DNA of 64,000 nucleotides from Paragorgia papillata (GCA_035771165.1 JAWNZC010000030.1:358501-422500), one strand, 5' to 3'; counted from the first letter of the stretch, positions 24,065 to 35,664 are shown. Made by a program: numbers and translations. Notes: generated from the sequence alone by a model not told the origin.

Positions 24065-24495
24065 GAACTGAATGAGCACGAAAATTGATTATAGTGGGCA
24101 CAAAATTTCACTATAATCAGCACGGAATTTGACGATTCTGAGCACGCAATTTGACCATTACGAAATTGGACTATATAGTGAGCGTGGAATTTGACTGTGA
24201 TGAGACGAAATTTGACAATAATGAGAATAATGAGCACGGAACTTGCCGATAATGAGCACGGAATTTGACGATAATGAACACGGAATTTGACGATAATGAT
24301 CACGGAATTTGACGATAATGAACACGGACTTTGACGATAATGAGCACGGAATTTCACTATAATGAACACGGAATTTCACGATAATGAGCACGGAATTTCA
24401 CGATAATGAGCACGGGATTTCACGATAATGAGCACGGAATCTGACGATAGTGAACACGAAATTTAACTATAATGAACAGGGAATTTGACATAAAT
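24065..24495. repeat. 22-bp minisatellite in RPTP intron 3
   Basis: About 19 units of GATAATGAGCACGGAATTTGAC with variants (GAACACGG, TTTCAC). It occupies nearly the whole short intron; frames on the minus strand are repeat artefacts. Confidence 0.9.
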
Positions 24496-24524
24496 GATAT
24501 ACAGATGTCTTATAATTTTTATAG

Positions 24525-24827
24525 TCTCAAAGATTCGGCTGCATCAAGCTCCAAACCAAGGCTACATTGAAGTCTTTGATGGCACAACCTGGATAGCAGC
24601 CGACGATAAAACTTGGAGTGAAGAAAAGGAGGTTGCACTGTGTCATCATTTGGGATTCATTAACACCAAGAGCGGCAGTGGTAATAAGGAAGCAACAATA
24701 CAAGCTGGAAAAATGCTTGCGTCAGGAGACCTGTATTGCTATGGCACTCAACCAACTAGTACAACTTGTTGTGCTCAGCTTGTTCCTTCTACCTTAGGCA
24801 ACAACTCCAAGATCTCGACTGCACAAT
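24525..24827 (+). CDS. RPTP exon 4: SRCR domain
   Basis: A phase 1-1 exon of 101 codons. The scavenger-receptor Cys-rich signature is clear: RLHQAPNQGYIEVFDG, then W....DDKTWSEEKEVALCHHLGF, then SGDLYCYG and TTCCAQL. SRCR domains mediate protein or microbial-ligand binding (family knowledge). Fewer Cys than group B, so probably group A-like or divergent. Confidence 0.85.
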
Positions 24828-24929
24828 GTATGTATTACTAAAATAGCTTTATGTTAGAATGGGTTCAGGGAAGAGACCGAGGATTGACACCAGGATTTCT
24901 ACAAGGATTTTCAGGATAGGCAGACAGAT

Positions 24930-25166
<237 letters not shown>

Positions 25167-25211
25167 ATATTATACAACACAATCCTTTACTAATTTATTT
25201 TTTAACTCTAG

Positions 25212-25492
25212 GTTTAATTTGCACTGAACCATTACTACAGGACACTGTAAAATTTCCAAAGCCAATTTTCTCTGCCAGTAGTGATGGAAACGGCTATAAA
25301 GCCAGAGTATACAACGATGGCTGGTGTGCGACAAGCTCTGGATCAAACTATCTTCAGATTGATCTTCAAAGAGAATATTACATAACATACATTGCAACAT
25401 TTGGAGACAAAGCACAAACAAAATGGCTGGAATCGTATTCTTTACAATACAGTCGCACTTTGCCTGTTCTGGCTTCAAGTACGGCGAAGACG
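25212..25492 (+). CDS. RPTP exon 5: F5/8C (discoidin) domain, first part
   Basis: Phase 1 in, phase 0 out. It encodes the start of a discoidin-type fold: FSASSDGNGYKARVYNDGW then YLQIDLQREYYITYIATFGD, the latter matching the family's WLQIDLG...VTGIATQG pattern. The incoming phase-1 T makes a Cys codon at the join. The domain is completed by exon 6. Confidence 0.85.
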
Positions 25493-25504
25493 GTATGAAT
25501 AACT

Positions 25505-26235
25505 GTGTTTCACGTCATTTGGTTGTTGCTGTTGGTGGTTATAGTGGTGGTGCTTGGTGATGGTAGTGGTACAGGTAGGGATGGTAGTGGTGATGATGGT
25601 AGTGGTAATGGTGGTTGTCATGGTGATTGTGGTGGTGGTGGTGGTATTGGTGATGGTACAAGTACAGATGGTGGTGGTGATGATAGTGGTTGTGATAGTG
25701 GTGTTGATGGTGGTGGTGGTGGTGATAGTGATGGTGGTGGTGGTGGTGATAGTGATGGTGGTGGTGATGATGGTAGTGTGATGATGATAACAGTGGTAGC
25801 GATGGTGGTGGTGATGATGGTGGTGATGATGATGGTGGTGGTTGTGGTGGTGATGATGGTGGTGATGGTGATGGTGGTAGTGATGGTGGTGATGATGATG
25901 GTGGTAGTAGTGATGGTGGTGGTGATGGTGGTGGTGGTAGTGATGGTGGTGATGATGATGATGGTGATGGTGATTGTGGTAGTGATGATGGTGGTGATGA
26001 TGGTGGTGGTTGTGGTGGTGGTTGTGGTGGTGTTGGTGATAGTAGTGGTACATGTAGGGATGGTGGTGGTGATGGTGGTGGTGGTGATGGTGGTTGTGGT
26101 GATGGTAGTGATGGTAGTTGTTGTGGTAGTGATGATGGTGGTTGTGGTGATGGCGCAGAGGTAGTGATGGTGGTGGTGATGATGATGGCACCTGTGGTGA
26201 TGGTAGTGGTAGTGACGATAGTGGTGATGGTGATG
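25505..26235. repeat. (GGTGAT/GGTAGT)n array
   Basis: About 730 bp of TGG/TGA triplets filling the intron inside the F5/8C domain. It gives His-rich or Val-rich fake proteins on either strand. Confidence 0.95.
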
Positions 26236-26405
26236 ATATTGTTGTCGTCGTTATTTTTAGTATCATATTGATCCTTCAATTATATTTTTATCCAAAAACT
26301 TTTTTTGTAAAAAAAAAATAAATTTGTTTTTGATTTGAACAATAAAAATTAGAAAATCATTTTTATACAATCGTTTGTTTGTTTGTTTGTTTTTCTTTCT
26401 GTCAG

Positions 26406-26532
26406 GTTACAGCAAACCATAATGCCTATCAAGCTTCTACTACAAAGCTTGATATAGCTCATGCAAGATATTTAAGGATTACCCCAAAAGAGAAAAAAGA
26501 GTTTTGTCTTCGAGTTCAATTATGTGGTCATG
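26406..26532 (+). CDS. RPTP exon 6: F5/8C domain, second part
   Basis: Phase 0 in, phase 1 out. It encodes HARYLRITPKEKKEFCLRVQLCGH, matching the ARYVRI.P......C.R.ELYGC end of discoidin domains. A short (GTTT)n run precedes its acceptor. Confidence 0.85.
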
Positions 26533-26647
26533 GTAAGAGTTAAATAGAATTTATTTTAGAAAGGAATTTATTTTACCACAACTTTATTAACAGCTATTGT
26601 TGCCAGTATTTTCTTTTTATTATATTTTTGTTAATTTTATTCTTTAG

Positions 26648-26926
26648 TTCTACTGCCTGATCCAGTGCAAAATGTTGTCGTTGACACAATAACTGCAAGA
26701 TCAGCTCGTGTTTCTTGGTCAGTGCCTCAAATTGAAGGACACAGTGCTGTAACTTATTTCCTGGTCTTCTTAAATGACACAAAGAAAGGCAATGTCACAC
26801 GAAACAACAACCAATACACATTGAATGATCTGAAACCTTACAGGAATTATGAAGTGACTATTGAAGCAGGAAACGTTTATGGAGCTGGCGAGAACTTTTC
26901 TAAAACATTTCAGACGAACCAAACAG
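26648..26926 (+). CDS. RPTP exon 7: fibronectin type III domain
   Basis: A phase 1-1 exon. FN3 landmarks are visible: LPDPVQNV, the core Trp in SARVSWSVP, YFLVF, the LNDLKPYRNYEVTIEAGN stretch and GAGENF. Confidence 0.9.
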
Positions 26927-27602
26927 GTGAAGTCAATGAATTATTTATGTAGGGTACTGAGGTTTTTGAATTAGAATGCTGAAGTTTTGCAGGCGATAAT
27001 TAGTCCCGCTCAATGCGAGTCATTGAATAAAAGTTTACCTGAATCAAACGTAATATTTAATTAGGCTAATGTACCTTCTTTTTAATCATGTTTGACTAAG
27101 TTACTGTTGACATTTTTTGGGGGTTTTTGAGACCCCTCGATCCCTTAGAAACATTTTCTGAATAATTTAAGCTTGAATAATTTAAACATCTACCAAACGT
27201 GTTCAACTTGCTTTATTGTTAAACCGTTTATGAAACGAAAATTAAGTTTGTCTTATTCCAAAGAACACTTAAAATGACAAAGTAACATCTTTTGCAGTTT
27301 TTCGTTTCCTTGCTTCGTTCTTGAGATATTTCAGTTGGTTTGATATGCAAATTAAACAACTTGACGTCACATGTGCATAATGAGTTATCAGAGAAGGTTA
27401 AAATATATCGTTGCTATTATCAAATATAATAATCACTTGAAAAGTCTACATATTTGGTGTACAAATAAACAAACAAAACAAAACAAAACAAAACAAAACA
27501 AAACAAAACAAAACAAAACAAAACAAAACAAAACAAAACAAAACAAAACAAAACAAAACAAAACAAAGATAAATATTTATTATTAATTTATGTCTTATAT
27601 AG
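26927..27602. other. RPTP intron 7 with (AAAAC)n
   Basis: AT-rich intron with a (AAAAC)n pentanucleotide run at about 27466-27566. Nothing else recognised. Confidence 0.8.
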
Positions 27603-27890
27603 TTCCCGATGGACCTCCGTTAAATGTGGCCGTTGTTTCTCAAAATTCAAGAACGTTGAGAGTTTCTTGGCAGTCTCCTAGACAGGATCTTATGAATGGC
27701 ATTATTACAAGATATAATATTTGCTATTCAACTACAGGAGATAAGGAAAAGTGTTTTGAAGTTAAGTCTGTCACTTCTTACGACATTAAAAATCTTCAAC
27801 CAACTGTGGAATATTTTGTGAAGGTGTCGGCTGGAACAAAAGTTGGGTATGGAGTTTTTAGTCAGAATATTAGCAAGATCACAAACCAAG
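27603..27890 (+). CDS. RPTP exon 8: fibronectin type III domain
   Basis: A phase 1-1 exon of 96 codons with VPDGPPLNVAV, LRVSWQSP, RYNICYST, LQPTVEYFVKVSAGT and GYGVFS, a standard FN3 pattern. Confidence 0.9.
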
Positions 27891-28124
27891 GTAACGAATG
27901 CATTTAATGAAATAAAAGTAGTGTGCTGCGTAGGCAGTGTTGAAATACAAATCGAAATATAGTAAGGTTAGAGACAGCGATGTATCTTCTAAACGCTGTA
28001 ATCGTCTGTCTTTTCTTTATATCGCGCCCCGTTCGATACAATTTTACAATACAATGCACAAGCACAATGCTATTTAGCTTTTAATTCTTGTTAGAAGCAA
28101 CAAATAGCACAAATTGGCCATTTA

Positions 28125-28582
28125 TACGGTAAAATCTCACAAGTTGTTACAGCATTGTTGCCTGAACAATGCTGTACCAACGTTGTTATCATGTGTGAAC
28201 AACCTTGATGAATTAACAATATTGTTCATCATTGTTTCATCATGTTGTTACAGCTTCATGAAACAACAGCAGTTGTCCACGCATGTTGAAACAACCGAAG
28301 AACGTGTTGATACACCAGTCATGTTCACAATTGTTGTAACATTGTTGTTCAGCCTTGTTACTTCATCATGCTGTTACAACATGTTGTATCATGTGCGAAC
28401 AACGTTGTTGGCTAGAAAAATGTGCTGTTAGAACAACTTGTTCAAGACTGTTGATTTATCCGTGAACAAGTTGTTCGAACTATAAGTGAACAACTTGTTG
28501 ACAACTTGTTCACGGGGTGCAGCACAACATTGTTCACGTCTGTTAACAACCGTGAACAATTTGTGCGTTTTTACGCGTGTAG
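28125..28582. mobile_element. MITE rich in TTGTT/AACAA inverted motifs (copy 1)
   Basis: The right end reads TTTTTACGCGTGTAG; the left end is diverged. The body of CATTGTT/AACAATG words is shared with the copy at 58811-59266 and, more distantly, 62745-63085. Frames through it are not genes. Confidence 0.75.
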
Positions 28583-28692
28583 TTGAAGAGAAAATTATAT
28601 AAAATATTTTTACACTGTTATGTTAGTATAATGACATATTTGTTTTACTGCATTTTATTTACTTATCTTTACTTCATGTTTATTTGTCTTAG

Positions 28693-28765
28693 AACGTCTT
28701 ATGCCAAGCAACAAAACTTATTACAGCCTGAACATAAATTTGGAAAAGCCACGAGACAAAGTTCA
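28693..28765 (+). CDS. RPTP exon 9: start of RPTP extracellular module
   Basis: A 73-nt exon between a TTTGTCTTAG acceptor and a GTAAGT donor; phase 1 in, phase 2 out. It encodes SNKTYYSLNINLEKPRDK. Phase and position link it to exon 10. Confidence 0.7.
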
Positions 28766-28844
28766 GTAAGTTAATAAAATGATAACTTGATGAATGGATA
28801 CATGAAAACAATAATAATATTTCTTTTCGTCCCTCCGCTGGTGG

Positions 28845-30335
28845 GTCTGTTTGTTTGTTTGTTTGTTTGTTTGTTTGTTTGCTTGTTTGTTTGTTTGTTT
28901 GTTTGTTTGTTTGTTTGTTTGTTTGTTTGTCGGTTTGTCCGTTGGTTCATTGGTCTATCCTCACCACCACTATCACCACCATTAGCACCACCATCATCAC
29001 CACCACCGTCATCATCATCACCAACACTACTACCATCATCACCATCACCACCTCCACTTCCACCACCATCATCACTACTACCATCACCACCATCATAATC
29101 ACCACCATCATCACCACCACCAACACCAACACCAACACTACTACCATCACCACCATCATAATCACCACCACCAACACTACTACCATCACCACCACTACTA
29201 CCATCATAATGACCACCATCATAACCACCACTAACAACAACAACAACAACAAAACTACTACCAATACCACCATCAGCACCATCGTCATCACCACCACCAA
29301 CACTACTGCCATCACCACCAACACTACTACCATCACCACCAACACTACTACCATCACCACCAACACTACCATCATTACCACCACTACCAACACTGCTACC
29401 ACTACCACCACCATCGCCAACACCATCATCACCACCACCACCAACACTACTGGCATCACCACCAACACTACTACCATCACCACCAACACTACTACCATCG
29501 CCACCAACACTACTACCATCGCCACCATCAATACTACCATCAACACCAACACTACTACCATCACCACCAACAACGCTTCCACCACCATCATTACCACCAC
29601 CACTATCATCATCACCACCACCAACACCAACACTACTACCATCACCACCAGCACCAACACCAACACTACTACCATCACCACCAACACCAACACTACTACC
29701 ATCACCACCAACACTACTACCACCACCAACACCAACACTACTACCATCACCACCAACACCAACACTACTACCAACACTACTACCATCACCACCACCAACA
29801 CCAACACTACTACCAACACTACTACCATCGATCACCACCAACACTACTACCACCACCAACACCAACACTACTACCATCACCACCAACACCAACACCAACA
29901 CCAACACTACTACCATCACCACCAACACTACTACCACCACCAACACCAACACTACTACCATCACCACCAACACCAACGCTACTACAATCACCACCAACAC
30001 CAACACTATTACCATCACCACCAACACTACTACCATCACCACCAACACTACTACCATCACCACCAACACCAACACTACTACCATCACCACCAACACTTCC
30101 ACCACCATCATTACCACCACCACTATCATCATCACCACCAACACTACTACCATCACCACCAACACTACTACCATCACCACAAACACTACTACCATCACCA
30201 CCATCACTACTACCATCAACACCAACACTTCCACCACCATCATTACCACCACCACTACCATCATCATCATTATCATCATCATCATCGTTATCATCATCAT
30301 CATCATTATCATCTTCATCATCAGTATTATCATTT
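28845..30335. repeat. (GTTT)n run and ACCACCAACACTACTACCATC minisatellite
   Basis: A (GTTT)n run (about 28845-28930) is followed by about 1.37 kb of CAC/ATC/AAC triplets with a 27-36 bp higher-order unit. The very long open frames on both strands (poly-Thr/Asn, poly-Val/Gly) are repeat artefacts. Confidence 0.97.
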
Positions 30336-30345
30336 ATGTTTTTAG

Positions 30346-30601
30346 ATCAATATTGGTCATTGTTCAAGCCGCTAACACTCCAAGTAAAACAACTGACGAA
30401 TACAAATCAAACGAGTTAAAACCATTTATGAATGGCTCGTCGGCTCCTTACGTTACTGCTGGTTTGAACGCCAGTGGTCTTTCAAAACCTTTCGTAATTG
30501 GTGATGGAATGTGGTACAACTTAAGCACAGCAAGTTACTTCAATCAACCATTAAAAGAAGACACGGATTATATAGTGTTCTTAAGATTTATTGAAAGCAA
30601 G
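30346..30601 (+). CDS. RPTP exon 10: RPTP extracellular module, middle
   Basis: Phase 2 in, phase 0 out. It encodes LVIVQAAN, then PYVTAGLNASGLSKPFVIGD and YFNQPLKEDTDYIVFLRF. The sequence pattern PYVTA...F.IGD......Y.N.PL...Y.VFLR is typical of the region between the last FN3 and the membrane in LAR/R2B-type RPTPs. Confidence 0.8.
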
Positions 30602-30639
30602 GTAAATGACTTTTCTGATCTATATAAAAAGTGTAGAAA

Positions 30640-31290
30640 GTACCTCCATCCCTCATTGATCCAGTGTTACTGCAGGAGGAAACTAGAGTAAACTAAACTA
30701 ACTTTACTTATACTGGATAACCCTATCAGTCATATCTAAACTGTTCTCCCTAGAGGTCCAGTAAAGACCTTCCCTCATTGATCTAGTGTTACTACAGAAG
30801 GAAACTAGAGTAAACTAAACTAACTTTACTTATACTGGATAATCCTATCAGTCATATCTAAACTGTTCTTCCTAGATGTCCAGTAAGGACCATCCTTCAT
30901 TGATCCAGTGTTACTACAGGAGGAAACTGGAGTAAATTAAACTAACTTTATTTATACTGGATAACTCTATCAGTCATATCTAAACTGTTCTCTCTAGAGG
31001 TCCAGTAAGGATCATCCTTCATTGATTCAGTGTTACTACATAAGGAAACTGGAGTAAACTAAACTAACTTTATTTATACTGGATAACCCTATCAATCATA
31101 TCTAAACTGTTCTCTCTAGAGGTCCAGTAAGGATCATCCCTCATTGATCCAGTGTTACTATAGAAGGAAACTGGAGTAAACTAAACTAACTCTATTTATA
31201 CTGGATAACCCTATCAGTCATATCTAAACTGTTCTCTCTAGAGGTCCAGTAAGGATCATCCCTCATTGATCCAGTGTTACTACATGTGCG
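30640..31290. repeat. 122-bp tandem repeat
   Basis: About 5.3 copies of a 122-bp unit starting near CCCTCATTGATCCAGTGTTAC and including ACTAAACTAACTTTACTTATAC and GTCATATCTAAACTGTTC. It begins about 40 bp after the exon 10 donor. Confidence 0.95.
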
Positions 31291-31339
31291 CTAACTACTG
31301 TGGTACCAACACTTTCTCGGATGAAAAGAATGAAATATA

Positions 31340-32361
31340 TACCGGGTGGCGCAAAAAAAGGTTCCCCCTCTTTGACTCATTGTAATTAAAAAACTGAAAA
31401 AGCTATCTTATACAAATAAAATTTATTGAACGTAGTTATGTATAACTTAAATTTTGATGTATGCCTTGCACATTTCTATAAAATATTAGCCGAGATATAG
31501 GCGTTTAAACTCAAGGTTGCATTTTTGGAAGAAGAGACAAATGGCAAAAATGGCGACTCAACGAGGTTGTTTGCAAATTGCACGATAGGTGTTGACAAAC
31601 AATCTAAAGTAAAGTGGGAATTTTCAGATATGCGGTGTTTACATGTTTAAAGATTAGAAGAATAATGCATTAGAAGTATCTTTTAAAGATACCAATAATA
31701 CTGCTCATCGTTCGAATAAATTGGCAACAAGATGGAGCTCCTTCTCACACGAGCAATGCAACCATACGCTATCTCCGTGGCCAATTTCCAGATCGGCTCA
31801 TGAGTAAACGCGGCGATTGGCCCTGGCCTCCACGCTCCCCTGACTTGACCGTGTGTGATTTATGTCTTTGGAGATATTTAAAAGATCAAATTTGGAACGT
31901 GCCTACTCAGCAACAGCCAAGCAATTTGAGAGAGCTTCGAGAAGCGATTATTATGGCGTGTAACAACTTGGAGCAGGAAATGATCGAAAATGCGGTCGAC
32001 TGCATGCTTTCCCGCGCAAGACGTTGTATTGAGGTTGATGGGCATGCATTTCCTAATGAATGAGAATTTATCGGACGACGCTGACAAATATTTGTTCTTA
32101 CTTTTGCGTGTTTCTACCATTTTATTACCATAATGCAAATTAATAGACCATTTTTGCCATTTGTCGCTTCTTCCAAAAACGCTACATTGAGTGTAAGCGC
32201 CTATATCTCGGCTAATATTTTATAGAAATGTGCAAGGCATACATCAAAATTTAAGTTAGACATAACTACGTTCAATAAATTTTATTTGTATAAGATAGCT
32301 TTTTCAGTTTTTTAATTACAATGTGTCAAAGAGGGGGAACATTTTTTTGCGCCACCCGGTA
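31340..32361. mobile_element. Tc1/mariner-like element, internally deleted
   Basis: TA duplications (31340-31341, 32360-32361) flank inverted ends CCGGGTGGCGC ... GCGCCACCCGG that extend inward for over 100 bp. The length is only about 1.02 kb and the transposase is incomplete, so it is non-autonomous. Confidence 0.9.
31725..32063 (+). pseudogene. Mariner-family transposase, C-terminal part
   Basis: The frame carries QQDGAPSHTS (second catalytic Asp) and WPPRSPDLTVCDLCLW (third Asp, D34D-type spacing), then the typical helical C-terminus. The N-terminal helix-turn-helix and first Asp are absent, replaced by short unrelated sequence. The segment is open to a natural TGA. Confidence 0.85.
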
Positions 32362-32419
32362 CATTTTTAACCTTCTATTTGCCCTTTAAGACTAACAAAG
32401 TGACAATATCTTTTTTTAG

Positions 32420-32477
32420 GATATCTACTACTCAACAGACTGGAGTAACAGTGTTAAGATTTTTAAAAGACCTGCAG
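32420..32477 (+). CDS. RPTP exon 11: end of RPTP extracellular module
   Basis: A 58-nt exon between TTTTTTTAG and GTAATG; phase 0 in, phase 1 out. It encodes DIYYSTDWSNSVKIFKRPA. Short, but phase fits both neighbours, and Tyr-Tyr-Ser-Thr-Asp-Trp is like the corresponding RPTP segment. Confidence 0.7.
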
Positions 32478-32624
32478 GTAATGAAATGCCGACGACATTT
32501 TTTACTCGTGAAAAAGATCTCGTGGCAGTTTTTTCATAATCAAAGAAGGGACTACTCCTTTTTCAAGGACAAAGCAGCTAGCATACATTTTTTGTCATAA
32601 GTTTAAAAAATCCGGTATTTTAGT

Positions 32625-33150
32625 TTTCACAAATGATTCACGTGTTTTGCATGTGGTTTATACGTGCTTTACATGTACTTTACACGTGGTTCACATGTAC
32701 TGCACACGTGCTTCACATGTATTTCACACGTGGTTCACGTGTATTTTTCACGTGCTTGACATGTTCTTTACACGTGTTTCACATGTACCTTACACGTACT
32801 TCAGAGGTACTTTATAGGTGCTTCACATGTATTTAAACGTGCTTCATATGTGCTTTACATGTGCTTTACATGTGCTTTACACATGCTTTACATATGCTTT
32901 ACACGTGCTTCAAATGTGCTTTACACGTACTTCACATGTGTTCAACACGTGCTTTACATGTGTTTTACACATGCTTCGCATGTGTTTTACACGTGAGTCA
33001 CACGTGCTTTACACATGCTTTACATGTGTTTTACACGTGCTTTATACGTGCTTTACAAGTGCTTTACACGTGCTTCACATGTGCTTTACAAGCGCTTTAC
33101 ACGTGTTTTACACGTGCTTTAGATGTGCTTGCCACCGTGTTTACAAGTCC
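32625..33150. repeat. 11-bp minisatellite of E-box-like units
   Basis: About 45 units of CACGTGCTTTA / CATGTGCTTTA / CACGTGGTTCA. Almost every unit holds a CAYRTG hexamer, giving one E-box-like site per 11 bp. Confidence 0.9.
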
Positions 33151-33243
33151 TTGGTATATTCCAAATTTAACAATTCGAATCTTTATCTTTACATTCTAAA
33201 GACATTATTATCTTACGTTGTGATGTTCTGTCATATCTTCTAG

Positions 33244-33516
33244 CTCCACAGATCACTCGTATTGTTTCCAATGGAACTAATGGTTTAAAGATATCTTGGA
33301 CGCAACCTTCCTTACCCAAAGATCAAATGGCAATAAATCATATTATTTCATTCCGGAAATCAAACAACTCCATTATCAATGTAATGGCACCTGCTTCTCT
33401 GTTCTACTTTCTTGAAGGTCTACAATATGAGACGACATATTACATCAGTGTTGAGACTGTTACCCAAGCTGGTAAAAGTGAAGCAAGCAATGAAACATCA
33501 ACAACAACAAATTCAG
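33244..33516 (+). CDS. RPTP exon 12: fibronectin type III domain
   Basis: A phase 1-1 exon of 91 codons: APQITRIVSNGTNGLKISW, HIISFRKS, FLEGLQYETTYYISVETVT and AGKSEASNET match FN3 strands B, C, F and G. Confidence 0.85.
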
Positions 33517-33534
33517 GTATGATTAATGCTTTGA

Positions 33535-33750
33535 ATGTTTGCATTTGACAATGTTTGTATGGTGACAATGTTTGTATGGTGACAATGTTTGTATGGTGTT
33601 AATGTTTGTATGGTGACAATGTTTGTATGGTGACAATGTTTGTATGGTGACAATGTTTGTATGGTGACAATGTTTGCATGGTGACAATGTTTGTATGGTG
33701 ACAATGTTTGTATGGTGACAATGTTTGCATGGTGACAATGTTTGTATGGT
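33535..33750. repeat. 17-bp minisatellite, left of Polinton
   Basis: Units TGTTTGTATGGTGACAA. The array is interrupted by the Polinton at 33751 and resumes at 53157; the break lies within a unit. Confidence 0.95.
33745..33750. other. Polinton target-site duplication, left
   Basis: TATGGT directly abuts the element's 5'-AG end and recurs at 53157-53162. Six bp is the standard Polinton duplication length. Confidence 0.9.
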
Positions 33751-34216
33751 AGTAGGGTATAAAGGCGGATTCTGGGACAGTTTTAAAATCCAAGATGGCC
33801 GCCATCATTTCCAGGAGGGGAGGGGCTCGCCTTCAGCTTCGCTCGCCTCCCTTTGGTCGGTTCGCTTCGCTCGGCTCGCCTTGGCCGCCATGTTGTTTTC
33901 CAAGATGGCCCCAGCTTCGGCTCGCCTCCGGATTTGCCGAAGAATTTTGCCGAAGGGGTCCGAAGACTTTCCGAAGAATTTGCCGAAGATTTTGCCGAAG
34001 ACTTTCCGAAGAATTTGCCGAAGACTTTCCCGAACATTTTTTCCGGGAGGGGGCTTTTGGCGAGGGGTTTTGGGGAAGCTTTTGGAGGGGGCTTTTGGCG
34101 AGGGCTTTTGGCGAGGGCTTTTGGCGAGGGCTTTTGATAAATTTTGAAAAAATGGTTTTTCAAGATTTTAGGGAAGAATTGTAATTTTTGTTTTTAAAAT
34201 AAAATAAAAGAGGATG
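33751..34216 (+). repeat. Polinton left inverted terminal repeat
   Basis: 466 bp, matching 52691-53156 in inverse. Differences are confined mainly to a short stretch 20-40 bp from the tip. It contains iterated GAAGACTTTCC/GAAGAATTTGCC and GGCGAGGGCTTTT units plus GCTTCGC words. It ends exactly on the ATG of the first gene. Frames on both strands of the ITR are probably not genes. Confidence 0.95.
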
Positions 34217-34744
34217 GTTAGTAAAACGGTGGTAGAAACTGTACACAAAATCCAAAATATTGCAGTAAACAAAATTCCATCATTTAAAACCTTTAGGCCT
34301 GTTTTTTATGATGTTCTTATTTTTTACAACAAAACACTACAGTTTGACAGCGAAAAATTTGAAGCTCATACTGAAAGGTTTTACACATTTTTAAAAGCAA
34401 TAGAAAAACATCCGCAAAAAGTAGCCCTTTTGTATGCATTAAGATCTATGTTTGAAATGTTGATAACAGTTGAGTTGTTTGGAACCTGCAAACTTGTTTA
34501 CCATGAAAAACTTGACAAATACTATTATATTGACTATCAAATGATTTTTCCAAAATTTAGGAAAAGGAAACTGCTTTTAAGAAATAACATTGTTGTTATT
34601 CCATACAAAAAAAGATGGGCTTTTGGGAATCGTGCGGTACCAGAGGAATTAGTAAAAACTGCATTTAAAGAGGTGTTCATCATATATGGTGAAGATACCA
34701 AACCCGAGGATTTAGTTCGTTACATACATAGAAATCTTTTGTAA
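34214..34744 (+). CDS. Polinton unknown protein 1 (176 aa), terminal gene
   Basis: I recognise no family. The protein is basic with mixed alpha/beta character and aromatic-rich stretches (KYYYIDYQMIFPKFRKRK) and no transmembrane helix or Cys cluster. Its ATG is the last codon of the left ITR, so its promoter is the ITR sequence (TAAAATAAAATAAAAGAGG before ATG), shared with the zinc-finger gene at the other end. That position suggests an early or regulatory gene (inference). A hairpin lies 58 bp after its stop. Confidence 0.75.
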   Translation: MVSKTVVETVHKIQNIAVNKIPSFKTFRPVFYDVLIFYNKTLQFDSEKFEAHTERFYTFLKAIEKHPQKVALLYALRSMFEMLITVELFGTCKLVYHEKLDKYYYIDYQMIFPKFRKRKLLLRNNIVVIPYKKRWAFGNRAVPEELVKTAFKEVFIIYGEDTKPEDLVRYIHRNLL

Positions 34745-34801
34745 AAACGACATTTTGTTTTTAAAGACCAAAAAATTAAAAAGAATGTCTGAAGCAATAA
34801 T

Positions 34802-34824
34802 TTCCTATTCTTTTTGAATAGGAA
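34802..34824. terminator. Intergenic hairpin 1
   Basis: TTCCTATTC, 5-nt T loop, GAATAGGAA: nine perfect pairs between the stop of gene 1 and the start of gene 2. Candidate mRNA 3'-end signal; see findings. Confidence 0.6.
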
Positions 34825-34845
34825 TTTAAACCCTTTAAATAAACA

Positions 34846-35664
34846 ATGAGTTACTTCTATGGTTATGGCAAACGCCAGCATATTGCTAAACATGATGATA
34901 CAGAAAAGAGAATTAAAGACATTGAGAAAAAAATAGAAAATTTGGGAGTGGAAGGAAATTACAAAACTGTTTTTGACATCAACATAACAAAAGCTGTCAA
35001 AACCTTTAAAATTGCTAACGGAGAAAGAAGAATAACCCAAGCACGGAGTGGAAACTCTGTTTTATGGCAAGATGATAAATCCGTTGCCCCTACATTTGGC
35101 TCGGATCCCGTTGGTCCAGGTACAGATTACATTGAAAACACAGGAGGAAACTACATGTGTTTTTGCAACACTGAAATGCAGTTTAATGATGTTTCTGTTT
35201 TTGTTGTTTGTGCGGTAGTGGATACATCTGTTCCCGACGATTGGTGTTATCTTATTGGGAATGATAATGGTAATTATGATAAATATCTTAGCTTTAAATC
35301 CTACTCTTACTCCAAATTAGTAATTGGTGGTTTAAGAACCTCTGGAAAGAAAACAGTAAATATTGTTGGCCCCCATAGCATTCTTAGCAAACACTTGGTT
35401 TCCTGCCATTGGCTGGGGACTGGAAGTGCTATATATTTAAATAGCAAAAAGTTGGCAGGATCAGATTTTAAATCGGATTTAGCAGATATAGGTAGTCCAT
35501 TTGGATCTGTTTTTTTAAATAAAAGATTGAGTGGAGTCCCCTCAAATAGTACCCAGCTAAAAGGAAAAATCTATGGGATTAAAATTGTCCATGGCCCATT
35601 GCTCCCAGCTGAGATTGTAAAAATTAATGAGGATATGATGAAAGAATATGGAAACTTTATATAA
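34846..35664 (+). CDS. Polinton spike/fibre-like protein with LamG-like head (272 aa)
   Basis: The N-terminus (MSYFYGYG) is followed by a charged coiled-coil-like stretch of about 30 residues (DDTEKRIKDIEKKIENLG), then about 210 residues that read like a concanavalin/LamG beta sandwich (e.g. SVFVVCAVVDTS, LVSCHWLGTGSAIYLN, KGKIYGIKIVHGPL). The last part, with a bit of sequence inside loop, small Gly residues and a C-terminal helix, matches LamG-like phage and viral adhesins (family-level reading by eye). The next gene starts with almost the same N-terminal peptide, so both probably dock on the same virion protein. Starts at ATG after AATAAACA. Confidence 0.6.
   Translation: MSYFYGYGKRQHIAKHDDTEKRIKDIEKKIENLGVEGNYKTVFDINITKAVKTFKIANGERRITQARSGNSVLWQDDKSVAPTFGSDPVGPGTDYIENTGGNYMCFCNTEMQFNDVSVFVVCAVVDTSVPDDWCYLIGNDNGNYDKYLSFKSYSYSKLVIGGLRTSGKKTVNIVGPHSILSKHLVSCHWLGTGSAIYLNSKKLAGSDFKSDLADIGSPFGSVFLNKRLSGVPSNSTQLKGKIYGIKIVHGPLLPAEIVKINEDMMKEYGNFI

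Noticed and set aside
25475..26279. His-rich and Val-rich ORFs of 220-260 codons
   Set aside because: Product of the GGTGAT array inside the F5/8C intron; the flanking exons splice cleanly across it.
28771..30345. Very long open frames (about 500 codons) on both strands
   Set aside because: They are translations of a triplet-based minisatellite with no start context or domain; frames are open only because the repeat lacks stops.
33783..34184. Four overlapping 90-140-codon ORFs in each ITR
   Set aside because: Low-complexity Gly/Phe/Lys/Pro products of the iterated ITR words, open on both strands; they overlap the promoter of the terminal genes. Not excluded, but unsupported.
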